Source: Shewanella xiamenensis (lineage in GTDB: Bacteria; Pseudomonadota; Gammaproteobacteria; Enterobacterales; Shewanellaceae). Taken from it: a stretch of 39,316 nt of DNA. Every line of letters begins with the position of its first letter. Position 1 is the stretch's first letter. Positions 8,848 to 17,445 of the stretch are shown piece after piece. The notes under the pieces were generated by a model that worked only from the letters and a program-made list of their open reading frames with translations, did not search any database and was not told the origin of the DNA. Location: the NCBI RefSeq assembly GCF_014647135.1, contig NZ_BMOP01000020.1:29082-68397 (forward strand), given 5' to 3'. A program made the position numbers and the translations under genes.

Positions 8848-10884
8848 ATGGGGTTAGGACGCTATTTTCCATTCTTGCTAAGTGCAGTGTTACTGCTACT
8901 CGGCGGGTGTGAGCGTACGGATACAAAAGATCAATCCGCCAAGGAAAGCGGCGACATTAAAGTTGCACCCTATGGCAGCTGGCAATCACCTTTGTCTGCT
9001 GCTGAGGTTTTTGAACGAACCGATGATATTGCTGAACTACAAAGTGTAGGTAATGCGATTTATTTTGCAGAATCGAGCGGACGTGCCCAAGGCAAAGTTG
9101 GTATCAAGCGTCTCGATGATCTTGGCAAGGTCACTGAAGTGGTTCCTCCTGATTTTAATGTTAAATCTACTGTGCATGAGTATGGCGGTGCGGCGTTTTT
9201 GGGCATAGGTCAGAGCCTTTTTGCCACTAAATTGCAGGATCAGCTGTTTTACCGTTTTGCGCCTAATCAGCCACCATTGCCGTTAACTCCCAATGGTACC
9301 CGTCATGCCGATTGTGTGGCATATCCTAAGGGCTCACGGATTATTTGTGTGCGTGAAGATCACCGTCAGGGCGGCGAACCGAAAGCGAGCCTAGTGACTA
9401 TCAATCTTAACTTTGCCGGTGAAGGCGATACCTTTGTTACGGGTCACGATTTTATTTCTTCTCCGACTATTTCACCCGATAACACCCAACTTGCGTGGAT
9501 CACTTGGGAACATCCCTATATGCCTTGGGATAAGAGTGTGCTCTGGCTTGGGGATCTTGACCGCAAAGGTCAATTAAAAAATATTCGCAAGGTGAGTACG
9601 CCAGAGGACTCTTCGGTGACTCAGCCGTTATTTGGCCCAGACGGTAAATTATATGTGGTGTCCGATCTCAGTAACTGGTGGAACATTTACCGCGTCACCC
9701 CTAGGGAAACCCTAGAGCCTGTGTTGAGTAAAAATGCCGAGTTTGCGGTGCCGGATTGGCGTTTAGGTAACCATAATTATGCCTTTGAAAATGCTTCGAC
9801 TCTCATCGCGAGCTACGTTGAAGGCAATCGAGCCGCATTGTTGCGTATGCACTTAGATTCCGGATTGACCGAATCCCTTGCCGTTGATTTTGCTGAGATC
9901 ACTCAGGTGGTAAAGGGCGAAGATGGTGTTTATTTTGTTGGCGCTAAGGCAACACCAGAGAAAGGTATTTATCGCGTTGTTGGGCGTGGCACTGAGCTTG
10001 TGTACGCCCCAGCGCTCGCGAATCTTGATCCCAACTATGTCTCGCGGGCGAAAAATATAGCCTTCGCTACCGGTAAAAATCAGCAGGCCTATGGTTATTT
10101 TTACAGCCCTGTGAACCCTAATTACGTGGCGCCCCACGACACAAGGCCGCCGCTTATCGTGATGCTACATGGCGGGCCGACGGCGCGGGCTTCACTGGCC
10201 TATCGCAGTGAAATCCAGTTTTGGACCAGTCGCGGGTTTGCGGTGCTGGATTTAAACTTTCGCGGCAGCAGTGGTTTTGGCCGCGCCTATCGCCAAAGCC
10301 TTTATGGCAAATGGGGTGAAAGCGATGTAGAGGATGCGGTTAATGCCGCAAAGTATTTAGTGGCTAAGGGCTGGGTAGACGCCAATAAGTTAGCAATTCG
10401 CGGCATCAGCGCCGGTGGCTTAACAGTGATGTCTTCGCTAGCGTTTTATGATGTGTTTCAAGCGGGTGTGAGCTATGAGGGTATCAGCGATTTTGAGCAG
10501 CTCGCTAAGGGAACCCATAAGTTTGAGTCGGGTTATTTAGACCAACTTATCGGCCCCTATCCAGAGAAGAAGGAACGCTACCGTGAGTTATCGCCACTCA
10601 ATCACTTAGATGGTTTGAATGAACCTTTGCTGATTTTCCAAGGCTTGAGAAACAAGATTGTACCAACTGCGCAGTCGCGGCAAATCTATGATGCCCTTAA
10701 AGCCAAAGGTGTGCCGACGGCCTATATCGATTATGGCGATGACGCAAGTGATGGACGCACGCCAGAACATAAAGCGGCGGGATTAGAAACCGAGTTAGCC
10801 TTTTATGGGCAAGTGTTTTCATTTACACCAGCGGGTAAATTGCCAGCCTTGCAGCTAGATAATGTGGCGGCACTTAAGCATTAA
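8848..10884 (+). CDS. S9-family (prolyl oligopeptidase) lipoprotein with degenerate catalytic triad
   Basis: This 678-residue protein has a lipoprotein signal (LLGGC, Cys21). A beta-propeller-like region with SPDN and GPDGKLYVVSD repeats spans about residues 60-400, and a C-terminal alpha/beta-hydrolase domain follows. The domain keeps HGGPTARA and the nucleophile elbow GISAGG with Ser521. The expected acid in HGxxDxxVP is Asn602 (QGLRNKIVP), and the GHGF histidine region reads DDASDG at 631-636 with no His. It is therefore either an inactive pseudopeptidase or uses other residues. I chose ATG 8848 because the signal peptide starts there. An in-frame TTG at 8836 would add only four residues. 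The gene is convergent with cueR, 14 bases apart. Confidence 0.88.
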   Translation: MGLGRYFPFLLSAVLLLLGGCERTDTKDQSAKESGDIKVAPYGSWQSPLSAAEVFERTDDIAELQSVGNAIYFAESSGRAQGKVGIKRLDDLGKVTEVVPPDFNVKSTVHEYGGAAFLGIGQSLFATKLQDQLFYRFAPNQPPLPLTPNGTRHADCVAYPKGSRIICVREDHRQGGEPKASLVTINLNFAGEGDTFVTGHDFISSPTISPDNTQLAWITWEHPYMPWDKSVLWLGDLDRKGQLKNIRKVSTPEDSSVTQPLFGPDGKLYVVSDLSNWWNIYRVTPRETLEPVLSKNAEFAVPDWRLGNHNYAFENASTLIASYVEGNRAALLRMHLDSGLTESLAVDFAEITQVVKGEDGVYFVGAKATPEKGIYRVVGRGTELVYAPALANLDPNYVSRAKNIAFATGKNQQAYGYFYSPVNPNYVAPHDTRPPLIVMLHGGPTARASLAYRSEIQFWTSRGFAVLDLNFRGSSGFGRAYRQSLYGKWGESDVEDAVNAAKYLVAKGWVDANKLAIRGISAGGLTVMSSLAFYDVFQAGVSYEGISDFEQLAKGTHKFESGYLDQLIGPYPEKKERYRELSPLNHLDGLNEPLLIFQGLRNKIVPTAQSRQIYDALKAKGVPTAYIDYGDDASDGRTPEHKAAGLETELAFYGQVFSFTPAGKLPALQLDNVAALKH

Positions 10885-10898
10885 AAGGTGAAAAGAGC

Positions 10899-11288
10899 TT
10901 AGGGTTGATGGTTAAGACTATCAATAATGGCGCAGTGGGGCTGTTCGCCGCCTTGGCACTCGCTGACCATTTGCTGTAACTGGCTACGAAGATTCTGCAA
11001 TTTACCAATTTGATCCTCAACATAGGCCAAATGGTTGCGGGTGAGTTGCTTCACATCTTCGGCATTGCGGCTATCGTTATTGCGAAGGCCAAGCAGGAGT
11101 TTGCAATCCTCAAGGCTAAAACCTAAGTCGCGGCACTGGTGGACAAATTTCAGCGATTCGATATCCCTATGGCGATACACCCTGTATCCCGCCTCGTTAC
11201 GCTCGCCACAGACAAGACCGATATCGTGGTAATAGCGTATGCTTTTGACGCTTAACCCTGTGTGCTTCGCGACTTCACCAATTTTCAT
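10899..11288 (-). CDS. cueR: Copper-responsive MerR-family regulator CueR
   Basis: This 129-residue MerR regulator begins MKIGEVAKHTGLSVKSIRYY, the winged-helix DNA-binding region. A long dimerisation helix follows at about 79-107, then a metal loop with Cys111 and Cys119, seven residues apart like Cys112/Cys120 of E. coli CueR. It senses Cu(I) and activates copA by distorting its promoter. The position equivalent to E. coli Ser77 is Ala76 (NAEDVK), which is unusual. It diverges from copA, and a matching 19-bp-spaced promoter lies between them. Confidence 0.92.
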   Translation of the reverse strand: MKIGEVAKHTGLSVKSIRYYHDIGLVCGERNEAGYRVYRHRDIESLKFVHQCRDLGFSLEDCKLLLGLRNNDSRNAEDVKQLTRNHLAYVEDQIGKLQNLRSQLQQMVSECQGGEQPHCAIIDSLNHQP

Positions 11289-11357
11289 ACTGACCTCGGT
11301 TCTTATCTGTTCTAAAGACTCGTGCAGACAAGTGTGATACTTGCCACAAAAACACCC

Positions 11358-11388
11358 TTGACTCTCCTGTGATGGGAGACTTTATCTT
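11358..11388 (+). promoter_or_regulatory. copA promoter with CueR operator
   Basis: The -35 is TTGACT (11358-11363) and the -10 is TATCTT (11383-11388), separated by 19 bases, the overlong spacer typical of MerR-family promoters. Within the spacer ACTCTCC (11361-11367) and GGAGACT (11375-11381) form a dyad matching at 6 of 7 pairs. Together with the adjacent cueR and copA genes this is a classic CueR-activated promoter. Confidence 0.88.
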
Positions 11389-11425
11389 AATCCTATAGCG
11401 GTTAAGTTCAAGTGAGGGATCTTCC

Positions 11426-13687
11426 ATGTCGCAGATAAAACTCTATGTCGCCACCATGAATTGTGCAGGGTGTGTGGCCAAAATTGAAAAGGCCTTTGCG
11501 GCCGAACCGAATGTGAGTGCCCGTATCAATCTCGCCGATAAGCAAGTGACTGTCGATGGCAAGATGAGCAGTGATGCGGCGCTGGCTGTTATGGGCAAGG
11601 CGGGTTATCCCGCTCAATTGATCGTGGACGCAAAGGCGGCCGCAGAGGAAAAGCGGGTCGAAGATGCGGTGGAGTATCGCCTGCGGATGCGTCAGGCTAT
11701 CGCTGCGCTCGCTGTCGGTATCCCTATGATGTTATGGGGATTACTGGGCGGTGAAATGATGATTAATCGCCCTAGCATGCAGCTTGGCTGGGGCATTATG
11801 GGCTTTGTCACCTTAGCTCTTTTAATCGGCACCGGGCGCCATTTCTATCAGGGAATGTGGCGCGCGCTTAAAGCCAAAACCACCAACATGGATACCTTAA
11901 TCGTGTTAGGCACCAGCACGGCATGGATCTATTCCATGCTGGTGGTGCTTATCCCGAGTGCGTTTCCAATGGACACTCGCCACGTGTACTTTGAGGCTAG
12001 CGTGATGATCTTAGGCTTGATTAACTTAGGCCATGCCCTCGAACTCAAAGCTCGGGGCAAAACCAGCGAAGCGGTGCAGCGCTTGCTCGGCCTGCAATCC
12101 TCCACTGCGATTCGTATTGGCGACAATGGCGATGAAGAGGTGGAAATCGACCAGCTTAAACTGGGGGATAAACTCAGACTTCGCCCCGGCGACAGGGTCG
12201 CACTCGATGGCGTGGTGGAGTCCGGCCAGTCATTACTCGATGAGGCCATGCTAACGGGCGAACCTATTCCGGTGCCAAAGCATGTTGGGGATAATCTGAG
12301 CGCGGGAACTGTCAATGGTAACGGCAGTTTAGTCTACCGAGTGACCGCTGGGCAGCAGGATACGCGCCTTGCCAAAATCATCGCACTGGTGCAGGAGGCG
12401 CAAACCTCAAAGATGCCGATTGGTCGCCTGGCCGATAACATTTCGGCGGTATTTGTGCCAACGGTCGTGGTTATCGCCTTACTCGCGGCGGCGATTTGGT
12501 ATCTTGTTGGGCCAGAACCCGCGCTTAGTCATGCGCTTGTGGTGCTCACCAGCGTGCTGATCATCGCCTGTCCCTGCGCCTTAGGCTTAGCGACACCTAT
12601 GTCTATCATGGTATCCGTTGGCCGCGCTGCTCAAATGGGCGTCTTGGTTAAAAATGGTGAAGCACTGCAAAGCGCCAGCAAGGTTGATTGCGTGGTGCTG
12701 GATAAAACCGGCACAGTGACTCAGGGTAAACCCCAAGTGACCGATATCCATTGGGCTGGTGACAATGACCAAGCACTTAGTGATGAAGACAAGCGCGCAC
12801 TGCTTGGCGCTATCGCAAGTCTTGAGCAGCATTCAGAGCATCCGCTGGCCAGCGCAATGGTCAGCTATGTTAAGCAAGCCTCGATTCCATTGCCCGCAAC
12901 CGAGATTTTTACTAATCATCAAGGTAAGGGCATAGAAGGGCGAGTCGATGGCGCCGACTTTTTAGTGGGGAATCAAGCCTTAATGGCGGCATTTGATGTG
13001 CCTTCAGGGGAGGGGGTGGCAGGCCGCAGCTCAGGTATTACGGTAGAAGCCGCCGCGCAATTTGCCAAACAGGGTAAAACACCGATTTATGTCGCCAAGG
13101 CGGGTAAGTTAGTGGCCACTATCGCGATTGCCGACCCGATAAAAGCCGATGCGAAAGAAGCGATTAGTGCAATACGCTCACAGGGCATTCGAGTAGTGCT
13201 GCTGACTGGAGATAATCCACAAACGGCGCAGGCGGTGGCAGCTCAAGTAGGCATAGAGGAAGTGATTGCGGGTGTGTTACCCGAACAAAAGCAGCAGCAT
13301 ATTAAAGCCTTACAGCAGCAAGGCCATGTGGTTGCCATGGTGGGGGATGGTATCAACGATGCGCCCGCCTTGATGAGTGCCGATGTGGGGATCGCCATGG
13401 GATCGGGCACTGAGGTGGCTATCGAAAGCGCGGATATGACACTGCTGTCGCATCAGTTGATAGTGATTGCTAACTTATTGGCACTTTCCCGCGCGACCAT
13501 TAGCAACATTAAACAGAACCTGTTTGGGGCCTTTATCTACAACAGTTTAGGTATCCCAGTGGCGGCGGGCGTGCTTTATCCGCTCACGGGGATGCTGTTA
13601 AGCCCTGTGATTGCAGGGGCTGCAATGGCGCTGTCTTCTTTAACTGTGGTCACCAATGCGAACCGTTTAAGACAGCAAAAACTGTAA
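11426..13687 (+). CDS. copA: Cu(I)-exporting P1B-type ATPase CopA
   Basis: This 753-residue inner-membrane pump exports Cu(I) to the periplasm. It has one N-terminal heavy-metal-associated domain with MNCAGC (Cys13/Cys16). The rest is a P1B ATPase: membrane helices from about residue 85, the transport motif CPC at 382-384, the phosphorylated Asp426 in DKTGT, HSEHPL in the nucleotide domain and GDGINDAP from 640. GAGGGA precedes the ATG. Divergent cueR and the CueR-type promoter support copper rather than zinc or cadmium. E. coli CopA has two metal-binding domains; a single one is common elsewhere. Confidence 0.96.
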   Translation: MSQIKLYVATMNCAGCVAKIEKAFAAEPNVSARINLADKQVTVDGKMSSDAALAVMGKAGYPAQLIVDAKAAAEEKRVEDAVEYRLRMRQAIAALAVGIPMMLWGLLGGEMMINRPSMQLGWGIMGFVTLALLIGTGRHFYQGMWRALKAKTTNMDTLIVLGTSTAWIYSMLVVLIPSAFPMDTRHVYFEASVMILGLINLGHALELKARGKTSEAVQRLLGLQSSTAIRIGDNGDEEVEIDQLKLGDKLRLRPGDRVALDGVVESGQSLLDEAMLTGEPIPVPKHVGDNLSAGTVNGNGSLVYRVTAGQQDTRLAKIIALVQEAQTSKMPIGRLADNISAVFVPTVVVIALLAAAIWYLVGPEPALSHALVVLTSVLIIACPCALGLATPMSIMVSVGRAAQMGVLVKNGEALQSASKVDCVVLDKTGTVTQGKPQVTDIHWAGDNDQALSDEDKRALLGAIASLEQHSEHPLASAMVSYVKQASIPLPATEIFTNHQGKGIEGRVDGADFLVGNQALMAAFDVPSGEGVAGRSSGITVEAAAQFAKQGKTPIYVAKAGKLVATIAIADPIKADAKEAISAIRSQGIRVVLLTGDNPQTAQAVAAQVGIEEVIAGVLPEQKQQHIKALQQQGHVVAMVGDGINDAPALMSADVGIAMGSGTEVAIESADMTLLSHQLIVIANLLALSRATISNIKQNLFGAFIYNSLGIPVAAGVLYPLTGMLLSPVIAGAAMALSSLTVVTNANRLRQQKL

Positions 13688-13731
13688 CGTATTGGTATTG
13701 TTTATCGGCCCGCGAGCGAGCGGGGGCTTAC

Positions 13732-13762
13732 AAATACCGCCCAGTTCAGTGGGCGGTATTTG
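13732..13762 (+). terminator. copA terminator hairpin
   Basis: AAATACCGCCCA and TGGGCGGTATTT form a perfect 12-bp stem around the loop GTTCAG, 45 bases after the copA stop. The flanking A and T runs make it suitable in either direction. Confidence 0.88.
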
Positions 13763-13916
13763 GATTGTCTGGCTAAAAATGCAATGTTAATTCAATTGTC
13801 ATCCAATAGGATTATCTTGGGTTGTATTTGTAAAAATTCAGGTTAAATAAACAGTTATCTTTGGGTTACATGGCTCAGAATCGCTTAAGCATTCGCGGCT
13901 AACGGGGCCTTTTTAG

Positions 13917-13944
13917 TTGATAATTTAACCCAAACTGCTATAGT
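13917..13944 (+). promoter_or_regulatory. Possible ybiT promoter
   Basis: TTGATA (13917-13922) and TATAGT (13939-13944) are separated by 16 bases, each a good match to the sigma70 boxes. It is 100 bases upstream of the ybiT start. Confidence 0.5.
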
Positions 13945-14043
13945 GCCACGTTTATTTTTACCCCCTCAGGCTGGTGGAAATTGGTTTATGCTTATATGCA
14001 CTGCCAATAGTCTGGCCAACATTACTCGATTTGGAAGTTCATT

Positions 14044-15636
14044 TTGATCACAACAGCGAATATCACCATGCAGTTTGGCGCTAAGCCACTGTTTGAAAAC
14101 ATCTCAGTTAAATTCGGCGGCGGTAACCGTTACGGTCTTATCGGTGCGAACGGCTGCGGTAAATCAACCTTCATGAAGATCCTTTGCGGTGATCTAGAGC
14201 CGAGCAGCGGTAACGTATCTTTAGACGTCAATGAGCGTCTGGGTAAACTCAGCCAGAACCAATTCGGTTACGAGGAATACACGCTGATTGACACCGTTAT
14301 CATGGGCCACCGTGAACTGTGGAAGGTCAAGCAAGAGCGTGACCGTATCTATTCTTTACCTGAAATGAGCGAAGAAGACGGCATTGCCGTGGCAAACCTT
14401 GAGATGGAGTTTGCCGAAATGGATGGTTACACCGCCGAATCTCGCGCTGGTGAACTGCTACTTGGTGTGGGTATCGGTATCGAAAGTCATTTCGGTCTAA
14501 TGTCTGAAATCGCCCCAGGTTTAAAACTGCGGGTATTATTGGCGCAGGCGCTGTTCTCCGATCCTGATGTACTGCTGCTCGACGAACCCACCAACAACTT
14601 GGACATCGACACTATCCGCTGGTTACAGGACGTCTTGAACCAACGCGATAGCACTATGATCATCATTTCGCACGACCGTTACTTCTTAAACTCAGTCTGT
14701 ACTCATATGGCAGACTTAGACTACGGTGAACTGCGTGTTTACCCTGGTAACTACGACGAATATATGCAAGCAGCGACTCAGGCCCGTGAGCGTCTGCTGG
14801 CCGATAACGCCAAGAAGAAAGCACAAATCTCTGAGCTGCAAACCTTCGTGGCGCGCTTCTCTGCCAACGCCTCTAAGGCAAAACAAGCAACTTCTCGTGC
14901 GCGTCAAATCGATAAGATCAAGCTGGATGAGGTTAAAGCCTCTAGCCGTGTTAACCCCTTCATTCGTTTCGATCAGGAAAAGAAACTGTTCCGTAACGCT
15001 TTAGTGGTTGAGAATTTGGCTAAAGGTTATGACACCCCCCTGTTTAAAGACTTAAACCTAATTGTCGAAGTGGGCGAGCGTATCGCTATCCTCGGTGAGA
15101 ACGGTGTAGGTAAAACCACGCTACTGCGTACTTTAATCCATGATATTCCACAGGATGAAGGCCATATCCAATGGTCTGAAAACAGCAATATCGGTTACTA
15201 CGCGCAGGATCATGAGTCTGATTTTGAAAACGATATGACCCTCTTCGAGTGGATGAGCCAATGGCGTAAACCTGAAGATGACGACCAAGCGGTACGCGGT
15301 ATTTTAGGCCGTATGCTGTTTAGCGCCGACGATATTAAAAAGTCTGTAAAGGTGCTGTCGGGTGGTGAAAAGGGCCGTATGTTATTTGGCAAGCTGATTA
15401 TGCAAAAGCCAAATATCCTGATGCTCGACGAACCGACCAACCACATGGATATGGAATCGATCGAATCCTTAAACAACGCCTTAGAGAAATACGAAGGCAC
15501 CTTGTTGTTTGTGAGTCACGACCGCGCATTCGTATCGTCACTGGCCAACCGTATCCTTGAAATTACTCCTAACGGCGTGAATGACTTCAAGGGCACCTAT
15601 GATGAGTTCCTCGCGAGCAAGGGCATCGAAGGCTAA
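14044..15636 (+). CDS. ybiT: ABC-F family ATPase YbiT
   Basis: This 530-residue soluble protein has two ABC domains and no membrane segments, as in ribosome-associated ABC-F factors. The first domain has GANGCGKS (34-41) and [11 protein letters not shown]. The second has GENGVGKT (351-358), LSGGEKGRM and [11 protein letters not shown]. An arginine/lysine-rich linker between them corresponds to the P-site tRNA-interaction motif. The start is TTG at 14044: the residues from there ([12 protein letters not shown]) align position by position with the start of E. coli YbiT, and GGAAG lies 6 bases upstream. A terminator shared with the convergent lipocalin gene follows. Confidence 0.94.
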   Translation: MITTANITMQFGAKPLFENISVKFGGGNRYGLIGANGCGKSTFMKILCGDLEPSSGNVSLDVNERLGKLSQNQFGYEEYTLIDTVIMGHRELWKVKQERDRIYSLPEMSEEDGIAVANLEMEFAEMDGYTAESRAGELLLGVGIGIESHFGLMSEIAPGLKLRVLLAQALFSDPDVLLLDEPTNNLDIDTIRWLQDVLNQRDSTMIIISHDRYFLNSVCTHMADLDYGELRVYPGNYDEYMQAATQARERLLADNAKKKAQISELQTFVARFSANASKAKQATSRARQIDKIKLDEVKASSRVNPFIRFDQEKKLFRNALVVENLAKGYDTPLFKDLNLIVEVGERIAILGENGVGKTTLLRTLIHDIPQDEGHIQWSENSNIGYYAQDHESDFENDMTLFEWMSQWRKPEDDDQAVRGILGRMLFSADDIKKSVKVLSGGEKGRMLFGKLIMQKPNILMLDEPTNHMDMESIESLNNALEKYEGTLLFVSHDRAFVSSLANRILEITPNGVNDFKGTYDEFLASKGIEG

Positions 15637-15670
15637 TTACTTGTTTTAAACAGCCTTAAATGCACAGATA

Positions 15671-15702
15671 AAAAACGCCGCTTCTTAATGAGCGGCGTTT
15701 TT
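15671..15702. terminator. Bidirectional terminator between ybiT and blc
   Basis: AAAAACGCCGCT and AGCGGCGTTTTT form a perfect 12-bp stem with an 8-base loop, T-rich on both strands, placed between two convergent genes. Confidence 0.95.
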
Positions 15703-15743
15703 ATTTATGGTGTTTACCTTGAGTGTTCGCCTCGGCTTAGCGG

Positions 15744-16274
15744 TTATTGTTTTGCCTCTGCTTGTTGTTCGACATAAATCAAGCTGTCAGTGTCAAAGCC
15801 GCGGGCGCTCGCCATGTCGACAAATTGCTTAATCACCTCAGGGGATACCGTTGGAGTTCGGGCTAGTAGCCATAAATAATCCGTATCTGGCCCCGAGATA
15901 AAGGCGTATTGATAATTTTGTTGGTCGAGCCCAAAGACCACATACGAACCATAAAACGGCCCGAAAAAGGAGACTTTTAAGTAGGCTTCGTTCTCTCCAT
16001 TCACAAAATAGGCTTTACCTTCGGCTTCTTTCCATTCCTGTTTGGCGGCAGAATAGCCCCGATTAATGACTTTAACGCCACCATCGGGCTTAAGGCTGTA
16101 TTCGGCAGAAACTTGGGTTAATCCGCGCTCGAAGGAGTGGTCAAGCCTCGCAATCTCGTACCATTTGCCTAAATAGCGGTCGAGTTTAAAATCTTTAACG
16201 GGTTCGACGTAGTTAGGCATTCCTAGACAGCCTGTCAGGACCAAAGCACTGATCATTAAGAGTAGTTTTTTCAA
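15744..16274 (-). CDS. blc: Outer-membrane lipocalin Blc
   Basis: This 176-residue bacterial lipocalin has a lipoprotein signal ending LTGC (Cys16). Leu follows the Cys, so Lol sorting to the outer membrane is expected. The lipocalin signature GKWYEIARLDHSFERG lies at about 36-51. The strands then run through LKVSFFGPFYGSYVV and DYLWLLARTPT, as in E. coli Blc (177 residues), which binds lysophospholipids or fatty acids. It lies 38 bases downstream of the EamA permease gene on the same strand, so co-transcription is possible. Confidence 0.93.
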   Translation of the reverse strand: MKKLLLMISALVLTGCLGMPNYVEPVKDFKLDRYLGKWYEIARLDHSFERGLTQVSAEYSLKPDGGVKVINRGYSAAKQEWKEAEGKAYFVNGENEAYLKVSFFGPFYGSYVVFGLDQQNYQYAFISGPDTDYLWLLARTPTVSPEVIKQFVDMASARGFDTDSLIYVEQQAEAKQ

Positions 16275-16312
16275 GTGATGCTCCTATCAAAAAGATTTAG
16301 TTTATATTTTAC

Positions 16313-17212
16313 TCATTTATTCATGGTGGCAAACAGAGGGATTTTCAGGGCTTTGTATTGGCTTAACCAACCTTGTGCTATACCCGCCAGCATTATCAGT
16401 GCCATACCTATCAATTGCTGTGCGGTTAATGTTTCATTAAATAACCACCACGCCAGAGTGACCACCACCACAGGCTCCATATAGGAGAGTGTGCCGTAGG
16501 TGATTGATGGCAATTGATTTAGAGCTTTTACTGCAAACAGAATAGCTAAAAATCCCGGAAAGAACCCAATTGCCAGCAGCCAAGCAAATTGATTCAGGCT
16601 GGGTACTAAGGGTGTGGTTAACACTAAGGGAAGTAGGCATAAAGCGCCAACACCTAACTGTACCAGCGTACTTTGATAGGGCGAGGCGGCACTTGGTTTG
16701 CGGTTGATTAAGATAAAGCCACTATAGGTCAGTAACGACAGTAATGCATAAAAATATCCCAATATTTCAGAATCATATAGCGATTGGCTCGATGTCACGG
16801 GGAGCATTAATATAAAGCCCGCTAAGGCGAGTACCACACTTGCCATACTGAATCGGTTGAGTCTTTCATTAAACACAAAGTGCGCAAAGAGTGACGCTAC
16901 CACAGGTGCGAGGTAGATGATCATAATCACGGTTGCCATTTGAGTGTATTGAATAGCCTCGATATAAAAAGCCATAAATCCGGCGAGCATTGCGCCATTT
17001 ATTAAGGTGCGTTTGCTCGGTTTATGGCGAATTTGCTGTCCTTTACCCGTTAACAGCATATAGGCCATTAAAAACAGCGCGCCGAGTAGCAGGCGGTAAA
17101 AGGTAATATGTTCGGCTGGCAGAGCTGCAAAGCGTGCGAATACGCCAATCGTGCCCATTAAGGTGGCAGCCAATAGGGCAAAGAGCAAGGCCAAAGTAGG
17201 AGGTGGATTCAT
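16313..17212 (-). CDS. EamA-family (DMT superfamily) transporter
   Basis: This 299-residue inner-membrane protein has about ten hydrophobic helices arranged as two EamA repeats, each around 140 residues. The first repeat ends with AGFILMLPV and the second with SYMEPVVVVTLAWWLFNETL, the typical sequence of drug/metabolite exporters. Substrates of this family range from amino acids to metabolites and cannot be named from sequence. It precedes blc by 38 bases. Upstream lie two ACAGTCCA direct repeats that might be an operator. Confidence 0.9.
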   Translation of the reverse strand: MNPPPTLALLFALLAATLMGTIGVFARFAALPAEHITFYRLLLGALFLMAYMLLTGKGQQIRHKPSKRTLINGAMLAGFMAFYIEAIQYTQMATVIMIIYLAPVVASLFAHFVFNERLNRFSMASVVLALAGFILMLPVTSSQSLYDSEILGYFYALLSLLTYSGFILINRKPSAASPYQSTLVQLGVGALCLLPLVLTTPLVPSLNQFAWLLAIGFFPGFLAILFAVKALNQLPSITYGTLSYMEPVVVVTLAWWLFNETLTAQQLIGMALIMLAGIAQGWLSQYKALKIPLFATMNK

Positions 17213-17228
17213 GTGTCACCTTTAGCGT

Positions 17229-17255
17229 ACAGTCCAGTACTGTAGAAACAGTCCA
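17229..17255. promoter_or_regulatory. ACAGTCCA direct repeat upstream of the EamA gene
   Basis: ACAGTCCA occurs at 17229-17236 and again at 17248-17255, start-to-start 19 bases (nearly two helical turns), with the palindrome CAGTACTG (17235-17242) overlapping the first copy. This may be an operator for a regulator located elsewhere; nothing in the window identifies it. Confidence 0.3.
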
Positions 17256-17445
17256 ACGGGTAAGGACGCTGAGTTTGCCCTAAAATATCTAGCTAGGCTA
17301 GCGAGGTATTCGACTGTACTTTGGGTATAGTGCAAACTAGCTGTTTCGAAGGGGGGCTTTTTATGATCCACGCTATAACGGGGATCGCTTCAGTCTTTAA
17401 GTGCTCATCCGCTTGTCGAAGCGAGCAACGATCAATCCTAGGATT

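Larger units (their letters stand above)
13688..14043. other. Gene-free interval between copA and ybiT
   Basis: No gene is seen. The interval holds the copA terminator (13732-13762), an AT-rich stretch, a possible ybiT promoter (13917-13944) and the ribosome-binding site GGAAG at 14033-14037 that supports the TTG start at 14044. Confidence 0.6.
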
